Positions 41,302 through 45,383 of a DNA stretch of 45,383 nt are shown one piece after another (position 1 is the stretch's first letter; each line of letters begins with the position of its first letter). Made by a program: the position numbers and the translations under genes. The notes beneath the pieces were generated by a model. The model worked only from the letters and a program-made list of their open reading frames with translations, was not told where the DNA came from and ran no database searches. The stretch covers positions 1 to 45,383 of the forward strand of contig NZ_NWSX01000049.1 in assembly GCF_002531825.1 (NCBI RefSeq), read 5' to 3'. The stretch comes from Rhizobium sp. J15 (lineage in GTDB: Bacteria > Pseudomonadota > Alphaproteobacteria > Rhizobiales > Rhizobiaceae).

Positions 41302-42435
41302 TTAGAAAGCTGTCGGGCGCGGCATCGGCACCGGCACATTGGCGATCGTTCCCGCCGTATCGCCACGCGCCACCTTTTCCGGCTTCTGCGCCGGCTGCGG
41401 ATCCTGCCCTGGAATGAGGCCGGCAAAGACGAATTGCGGCTCATGGTCCATTTCTCTTATATAGGGCGACTGCACCTTCATGCGGCCGACCTCATCGCGC
41501 GTTTCGCTGCGGATCTTGGCGCCCTTGGCGCTGCAGATATCGGCGGTAATGTCGGTCACCTGGTCCTGGCCCGGCCCATATGGCCGCAGCGAACCGAGTG
41601 TATCGGGAGCGGGCATCTGGGTGGTGAAGCCCTTCTGCAAAAGGTTCGCCGTCGCATCGGCGCGTGCCGCAAGGCTGTCCGTGCCGAGCACGACGGAAAC
41701 CAGCGTGCGGCCGTTGCGCGTCGCCGAGCCGATCTGGTTGAAGCCCGAGGCACAGATGAAGCCGGTCTTCATGCCGTCCGCGCCGGCGAAACGGCCGATC
41801 AGCATGTTGAGGTTCGGCACGTTCTGCTGGCCGGTCGTAAAGCCCTCGAGCGAGAAATAGCCGGCATATTGCGGAAAATCGCGGCGCAGCGCCACCGTCA
41901 GCACCGCGAGATCGCGCGCCGTCGTATATTGGCCCTTGCCGGGCAGGCCGTTCGGGTTGACGAAGTGCGAATCCGTCATGCCGAGCTTCAGCGCCGCGCC
42001 GTTCATGCGCGTCACGAAGCCTTCCTGCGTACCGCCGACGGCTTCGGCGACCGCAACCGCGACGTCGTTCGCCGATTTCACCAGCAGGATCTTCAGCGCG
42101 CTGTCGAGCGTCAGCTTCTGGCCCGGTTTAAAATACATCTTGGCGGCTGGCTGCGCGGCGGCGCGCTTGCTGATGACAATAGGCGTGTCGAGGCTGATCT
42201 GACCGGCGCGGATCGCGTCGAACACGGTATAGACGGTCATCAGCTTGGTGAGCGAGGCCGGATACCATTTGCGGAAGGCTTCTTCGTGCTCGAGCACACG
42301 GCCGGTCTGCACGTCGACGAGAATATGCGGATTGGCCTGGGCGAGCGGGACGGAAGCAAGAAAACCGGCAGTCGCGGCGACTATGAAGCTAAGTGGCCGC
42401 AATGCGGCAAATAAACCAAAGTGGCTCGTCGACAC
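41302..42435 (-). CDS. D-alanyl-D-alanine carboxypeptidase (penicillin-binding protein, DacF/DacA type)
   Basis: A 377-residue serine peptidase with a signal peptide (about residues 12-34, ending SVPLAQA). It trims the terminal D-alanine from peptidoglycan pentapeptides. The serine motif is SLTK near residue 61, the second SAN near 121, and the third KTG in GMKTGFICASGF near 222. The C-terminal region of about 80 residues lacks a clear membrane amphipathic helix. The first codon is GTG at 42435, with AAGGA about seven bases upstream. It lies upstream of the CobW gene, with a promoter candidate at 42478-42506. Confidence 0.94.
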   Translation of the reverse strand: MSTSHFGLFAALRPLSFIVAATAGFLASVPLAQANPHILVDVQTGRVLEHEEAFRKWYPASLTKLMTVYTVFDAIRAGQISLDTPIVISKRAAAQPAAKMYFKPGQKLTLDSALKILLVKSANDVAVAVAEAVGGTQEGFVTRMNGAALKLGMTDSHFVNPNGLPGKGQYTTARDLAVLTVALRRDFPQYAGYFSLEGFTTGQQNVPNLNMLIGRFAGADGMKTGFICASGFNQIGSATRNGRTLVSVVLGTDSLAARADATANLLQKGFTTQMPAPDTLGSLRPYGPGQDQVTDITADICSAKGAKIRSETRDEVGRMKVQSPYIREMDHEPQFVFAGLIPGQDPQPAQKPEKVARGDTAGTIANVPVPMPRPTAF

Positions 42436-42477
42436 GGCTCATCCTTCAGATATCAGGAAATCTCGAAAGCTTCACCT

Positions 42478-42506
42478 ATCTAGCCTATATGGCTATGACA
42501 TGGCAA
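42478..42506 (-). promoter_or_regulatory. Possible promoter with inverted repeat in the spacer, ahead of the carboxypeptidase gene
   Basis: Read on the minus strand, TTGCCA (42506-42501) and CTAGAT (42483-42478) are 17 bases apart, giving a leader of about 35 bases. The spacer contains the inverted repeat TAGCC-TATAT-GGCTA (42481-42495), so a regulator binding there would block RNA polymerase. The -35 and -10 fits are moderate. Confidence 0.4.
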
Positions 42507-42591
42507 AGGTCATTGACGAAGTAATTTGCATGAGCCTCACGCCCTTGTGAAGCGATCAACGATTGCCGGGATTGATAACAGGAACGCCAAT

Positions 42592-43755
42592 ATGCCGATT
42601 TTGAACAGAGCCGCCGAATTGCAGGACGAAGTCGCCGAATGGCGCCGCCATATCCACGCCCGGCCCGAGCTCCTTTTCGCGGTGGAAAACACGGCCGCCT
42701 TCGTTGCCGAAAAGCTCAAGGAATTCGGCGTCGACGAGATCGTCACCGGCATCGGCCGCACCGGGGTCGTCGGCCTGATCAAGGGCAAGGGCGAAGGCCG
42801 CCGCACGGTCGGCCTGCGCGCCGACATGGATGCGCTGCCGGTCACCGAAATCACCGGCAAGCCCTGGGCATCGAAGACGCCAGGCAAGATGCATGCCTGC
42901 GGCCATGACGGCCATACCGCCATGCTGCTCGGCGCGGCGAAATACCTGGCCGAGACCCGCAATTTCAACGGCAATATCGCCGTCATCTTCCAGCCCGCCG
43001 AAGAAGGCGGCGGCGGCGGCAATCTGATGGTCCAGGACGGCATGATGGAGCGCTTCGGCATCGAAGAGGTCTATGGCATGCACAACCTGCCCGGCCTGCC
43101 TGTGGGACAGTTCGCCATCCGCAAGGGCGCCATCATGGCGGCGACCGACGAATTCACCGTCACCATCAAGGGCCGCGGCGGCCACGCCGCCCAGCCGCAC
43201 CGCACAATCGACCCGATCGCCATCGGCGCCCAGATCGTCACCAACCTGCAGATGATCGCCTCGCGCACGATCGATCCGCTGGCCTCCGTGGTCGTCTCCG
43301 TCACCAAGTTCAATGCCGGTTTCGCTCATAACGTCATTCCGAACGACGCGACTTTCGCCGGCACGGTCCGCACCCTCGATCCCGAGATACGCACGCTCGC
43401 CGAGACCCGGCTGCGGCAGGTCATCGAAGGCGTGGTCGCAGCCCACGGCGCCGACGCCGAAATCAGCTTCCACCGCAATTATCCCGTCACCATCAACCAC
43501 CCCGACGAGACCGAACATGCCGTCGCCGTCGCCAGCGCCATTGCCGGCGAGGCCAACGTGAATCCCGAGATCGATCCGATGATGGGCGGCGAGGATTTTT
43601 CCTACATGCTGAACGCCCGCCCCGGCGCCTTCATCTTCATCGGCAACGGCGACAGCGCCGGCCTGCACAACCCGGCCTACGACTTCAACGACGACGCCAT
43701 CGCCCACGGCATCTCCTACTGGGTCCGCCTCGCCGAACAGCGCCTCGGTGTCTAA
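42592..43755 (+). CDS. M20 family amidohydrolase (hippurate hydrolase/aminoacylase type)
   Basis: A 387-residue metallopeptidase of the M20D group that cleaves N-acyl amino acids or similar amides. Metal-ligand blocks are MHACGHDGHTAMLL (near residue 100), FQPAEEGGGGG with the catalytic glutamate pair (near 133), MHNLPGLPVG (near 163) and GGEDFSYML (near 340). The substrate cannot be read from sequence; HipO is the usual name. The ATG at 42592 follows AGGAA; the frame is open to 42526 but that part has no ribosome-binding site. The TAA stop is the first part of an inverted family A repeat. Confidence 0.93.
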   Translation: MPILNRAAELQDEVAEWRRHIHARPELLFAVENTAAFVAEKLKEFGVDEIVTGIGRTGVVGLIKGKGEGRRTVGLRADMDALPVTEITGKPWASKTPGKMHACGHDGHTAMLLGAAKYLAETRNFNGNIAVIFQPAEEGGGGGNLMVQDGMMERFGIEEVYGMHNLPGLPVGQFAIRKGAIMAATDEFTVTIKGRGGHAAQPHRTIDPIAIGAQIVTNLQMIASRTIDPLASVVVSVTKFNAGFAHNVIPNDATFAGTVRTLDPEIRTLAETRLRQVIEGVVAAHGADAEISFHRNYPVTINHPDETEHAVAVASAIAGEANVNPEIDPMMGGEDFSYMLNARPGAFIFIGNGDSAGLHNPAYDFNDDAIAHGISYWVRLAEQRLGV

Positions 43756-43855
43756 AGCGCGTCGCGATCTTTCAGATCGCTCCTCGCTTTAGGTTTCTTG
43801 TTTTTGCGCATGTCGTTATCGCAAAACCGCCGCACACTTTTGCGCGACATGCTTT
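43756..43855. repeat. Rhizobial intergenic palindromic repeat, family A, copy 3 (inverted)
   Basis: It runs from AGCGCGTCGCGATCTTTCAG to GCGCGACATGC and is the reverse complement of the element at 5191-5292, with a few differences. It includes the hairpin GCGATCT-TTC-AGATCGC. It begins directly at the last base of the amidohydrolase stop codon. Confidence 0.8.
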
Positions 43856-43865
43856 GGCAACAATT

Positions 43866-43892
43866 AAGGCTTGGCTTCGCGCCAAGCCTTTT
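43866..43892 (+). terminator. Rho-independent terminator ahead of tRNA-Arg
   Basis: A perfect ten-pair stem, AAGGCTTGGC (43866-43875) with GCCAAGCCTT (43881-43890), closes on TTCGC and continues into TTTT (43889-43892). It would end the amidohydrolase transcript before the tRNA gene. Confidence 0.8.
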
Positions 43893-43910
43893 GTATGCAT
43901 GGCGTCAAGT

Positions 43911-43987
43911 GGTCCCGTAGCTCAGCAGGATAGAGCACCAGATTCCTAATCTGGGGGTCGCGCGTTCGAATCGCGCCGGGATCACCA
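43911..43987 (+). tRNA. tRNA-Arg, anticodon CCT
   Basis: A complete cloverleaf of 77 bases with the CCA end encoded (43985-43987). The acceptor stem GGTCCCG pairs with CGGGATC (one G-T pair). The anticodon stem CCAGA/TCTGG encloses loop TTCCTAA, with the anticodon CCT at 43945-43947, reading AGG. The T arm contains GTTCGAATC. tRNA-Arg(CCT) genes are frequent integration sites in rhizobia, but no integrase or duplicated tRNA end is seen in this window. Confidence 0.95.
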
Positions 43988-44037
43988 TTTTTCAAGCGCC
44001 AAGCAGATCGAGCCGAATGGCCAATCGCGGCGCGACT

Positions 44038-44283
44038 TCATTCCTTGATGGGAATCCCCGCTTCAATCGCAGCCTCGATAAAAGCCTGCCGCGCCTCTTC
44101 CCGGCTTCGCTTGCCTGACATGACATCCGCGCAGACAGCGCAAGCCCGGTCCAAAGCAGGCCCCTCGTCGGTCGGCCAGTCTTCGATCAACGCCCATGTT
44201 GCAGCCTGGGTGGTCTGGATCACCACCCATTGGTCCGGCCCTTTGAGGGCGATCGTCACCGGCTTTTTCCAAATGGTTTGCAT
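44038..44283 (-). CDS. DUF982 domain protein
   Basis: An 81-residue protein of the DUF982 family, small proteins found almost only in Rhizobiales. Marks are a tryptophan-proline start (IWKKPVTIAL), ATWALIEDWPTDEG near residue 28, and AREAFI-like EEARQAFIEAAIEAG at the end. Function is unknown; many rhizobial genomes have several copies. The start at 44283 is the only reasonable one. It lies just past the tRNA-Arg gene, on the opposite strand. Confidence 0.88.
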   Translation of the reverse strand: MQTIWKKPVTIALKGPDQWVVIQTTQAATWALIEDWPTDEGPALDRACAVCADVMSGKRSREEARQAFIEAAIEAGIPIKE

Positions 44284-44369
44284 TGTCTTTGCCTGCCTTG
44301 CGTGTTGCGGGAGTAGTTAGAATGACCGGTCTCGCTTTGTAAACCGGCGAACGAGTGTCCTGTACCCAT

Positions 44370-44888
44370 TCACGGCACCTGACGATAGGTTGCTCTTCTG
44401 CGCACAACGCGCCGCGCCCCAAATCCCAGCAGCGCAGCCATGATCCACCCGCCGATAAACCCGATCGCGCCCCAGGCGAGACCGGCAAAACCGACGGGTA
44501 CGCCGGGCACGAAATCGCGCCAGGTATTGGCGAAAACCACATCATCGGCATTCCGCATCAGCACGAAGGGCTTGGCGACAGGGGCAGCGGTGCCGAGTTT
44601 CAGCTGTTGCGAAAGCAGCGTTTCGTAGCGCGTGATCGTGCTTTGCATGGAGACGCCGCGGTCGCGCAAAAAATCGTCGGGGGATTGGGCATAGGCGTTG
44701 AGCGCCTGCTGGCGATCGAGCTGGTGGGCGGCGGCCTGCCTGTTGAAGTCCTCGACGATGACGCGCAATTCATCGAGCGCGCCGCCGATCCGCTGGCGGT
44801 ATTGCTGGGCGAATTCCGGCGCCTGCGAGAAGACCGTGCCGCCGGCAAGCCCGGCGGCGATGGCGACTATTCTGGCAATCGGTCCCAT
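44370..44888 (-). CDS. DUF2937 family membrane protein
   Basis: A 172-residue protein with a hydrophobic start (about residues 5-22, ARIVAIAAGLAGGTVFSQ) and a helical, presumably periplasmic middle (QYRQRIGGALDELRVIVEDF and later TITRYETLLSQQ). A second span lies near 132-158 (GFAGLAWGAIGFIGGWIMAALLG). This fits DUF2937, whose function is unknown. The ATG at 44888 lacks a strong ribosome-binding site but gives the family N-terminus. It follows no obvious operon; DUF982 lies downstream, about 85 bases away. Confidence 0.85.
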   Translation of the reverse strand: MGPIARIVAIAAGLAGGTVFSQAPEFAQQYRQRIGGALDELRVIVEDFNRQAAAHQLDRQQALNAYAQSPDDFLRDRGVSMQSTITRYETLLSQQLKLGTAAPVAKPFVLMRNADDVVFANTWRDFVPGVPVGFAGLAWGAIGFIGGWIMAALLGFGARRVVRRRATYRQVP

Positions 44889-45018
44889 GATCGGTGCCTC
44901 CGGCTATTCCTCTGCGCTAACGAGCCGGCGGGCCAAAGGTTTCTCCCTTCGACACAATCGGTAACCCTATGTGATTGAACCGGCAACGCTTCCGGCGAGT
45001 TGATGGCGTGACCCAACA

Positions 45019-45038
45019 AGTTGCTCCCGTGAGCAACT
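45019..45038 (+). promoter_or_regulatory. Inverted repeat in the leader of the small secreted protein gene
   Basis: AGTTGCTC (45019-45026) and GAGCAACT (45031-45038) pair perfectly over a four-base loop, 18 bases before the ATG at 45057. It may be an operator or a leader hairpin; there is no T-run, and it would not end transcription well. Confidence 0.35.
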
Positions 45039-45056
45039 GAGAAAGAGAGGCTCGTC

Positions 45057-45314
45057 ATGAAACAGCTTATCCTCGCCTGCACGCTCGCCGCAGCGTCCGT
45101 TTTGTCAGCCATGCCGTCTCAGGCGGCCAGCGTCACCATCACCACGGATAACCCCCGTCCCTATTACGGCGAATCCGAACGGCCCTATTACCGCCATCGT
45201 CCCCACTACCGCCATTATATGTCGCATCGCGTGTCGCGTGACTGCTTCACCAAGACCGAAAAGATCCGCCGCCACGGCCATACGGTCGTCAAGGAAACCC
45301 GGATCTGCCGATAA
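45057..45314 (+). CDS. Small secreted basic protein, unknown function
   Basis: An 85-residue protein with a signal peptide (about residues 1-23, LILACTLAAASVLSAMPSQA) and a mature chain of about 60 residues. The mature chain is rich in tyrosine, histidine and arginine (YYRHRPHYRHYMSHR) and has two cysteines (DCFTK and ETRICR) that could form a disulfide. GAGAGG lies at a suitable distance before the ATG. Similar short histidine/arginine-rich exported proteins are common in rhizobia and have no known role; metal or polyanion binding is only a guess. Confidence 0.75.
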   Translation: MKQLILACTLAAASVLSAMPSQAASVTITTDNPRPYYGESERPYYRHRPHYRHYMSHRVSRDCFTKTEKIRRHGHTVVKETRICR

Positions 45315-45349
45315 GGCAATCCCCTGCGTGAAAAGCCCGGCCGATCCTC

Positions 45350-45383
45350 TGAACTGACCCCGTAAAGTTGGACGGTTTATTGG
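45350..45383. mobile_element. Likely end of an IS3-family insertion sequence (cut by window edge)
   Basis: The last 34 bases begin TGAACTGACCCCGTAAAGTT and resemble IS3-type terminal inverted repeats, which usually start TGA(A/C)C and continue into a C-rich block and AAGTTGGAC. Only the outermost tip is present, so family and orientation are uncertain. If correct, the element starts 35 bases after the preceding gene stops. Confidence 0.5.

Noticed and set aside
43911..45383. Genomic island inserted at tRNA-Arg(CCT)
   Set aside because: No integrase, no duplicated tRNA 3' end and only ordinary rhizobial small genes follow within the window; cannot be supported from this sequence.
1..45383. 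CRISPR array, prophage, toxin-antitoxin or defence island
   Set aside because: No regularly spaced direct repeats, phage structural genes, or recognised defence or toxin genes were seen; the gene content is mostly housekeeping.

Overview
The window looks like ordinary chromosome from a fast-growing Rhizobium, closest in feel to R. etli or R. leguminosarum. It is high in GC and densely coded. Many genes are typical of Rhizobiales: a CpdR-type regulator, cobS/cobT, a DUF982 protein, a TlpA thioredoxin with an extra cysteine pair, and a tyrC/hisC pair. Two families of short palindromic intergenic repeats, resembling published Rhizobium intergenic mosaic elements, sit between genes. Species is inferred from remembered family resemblance; no search was run.

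Layout. Bases 1-5077 hold the end of a probable etfA, a 3-hydroxyacyl-CoA dehydrogenase (hbdA), a possible 30-residue membrane peptide, tlpA on the minus strand, then argH, a small LptM-like lipoprotein gene and lysA. A two-repeat mosaic follows, then a large TIGR02302/DUF4175 membrane protein that meets cpdR at a strong terminator. hpt and an uncharacterised membrane protein come next, divergent from a probable ftsE-ftsX-ydcF-plsC operon (10323-13674). Bases 13783-18672 hold a ChaC-type cyclotransferase, a DUF2125 protein, and a minus-strand methyltransferase-hisC-tyrC-acetyltransferase series. Bases 18762-23521 hold gloB plus a cupin gene, a DMT exporter, a DUF3108 protein, rpmB with a clear promoter, a queuosine-precursor-type transporter and a P-loop kinase.

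Bases 23588-28857 carry cobS and cobT (the AAA+ and MIDAS subunits of aerobic cobaltochelatase), a phytase-like esterase, a J-domain protein and bolA. Then come aroK-aroB-corC (minus), a 58-residue membrane protein, xerD, accA, an L,D-transpeptidase lipoprotein and a TusA-like gene. Bases 36350-40113 are a self-contained TRAP transporter cassette (solute-binding protein, small and large permease) with its own FadR-type regulator. The last part holds a histidine-rich CobW GTPase, a D-Ala-D-Ala carboxypeptidase, an M20 amidohydrolase, tRNA-Arg(CCT), DUF982 and DUF2937 proteins, a small secreted basic protein and, at the very end, what looks like the tip of an IS3-type insertion sequence.

There is no phage, CRISPR, defence or secondary-metabolite locus, and I did not find a convincing undescribed multi-gene system. 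The most unusual observations are intergenic repeats whose ends form the stop codons of neighbouring genes, several small genes or uORFs with good ribosome-binding sites, an inverted repeat inside a putative promoter spacer, and a palindrome between the TRAP binding-protein and permease genes.
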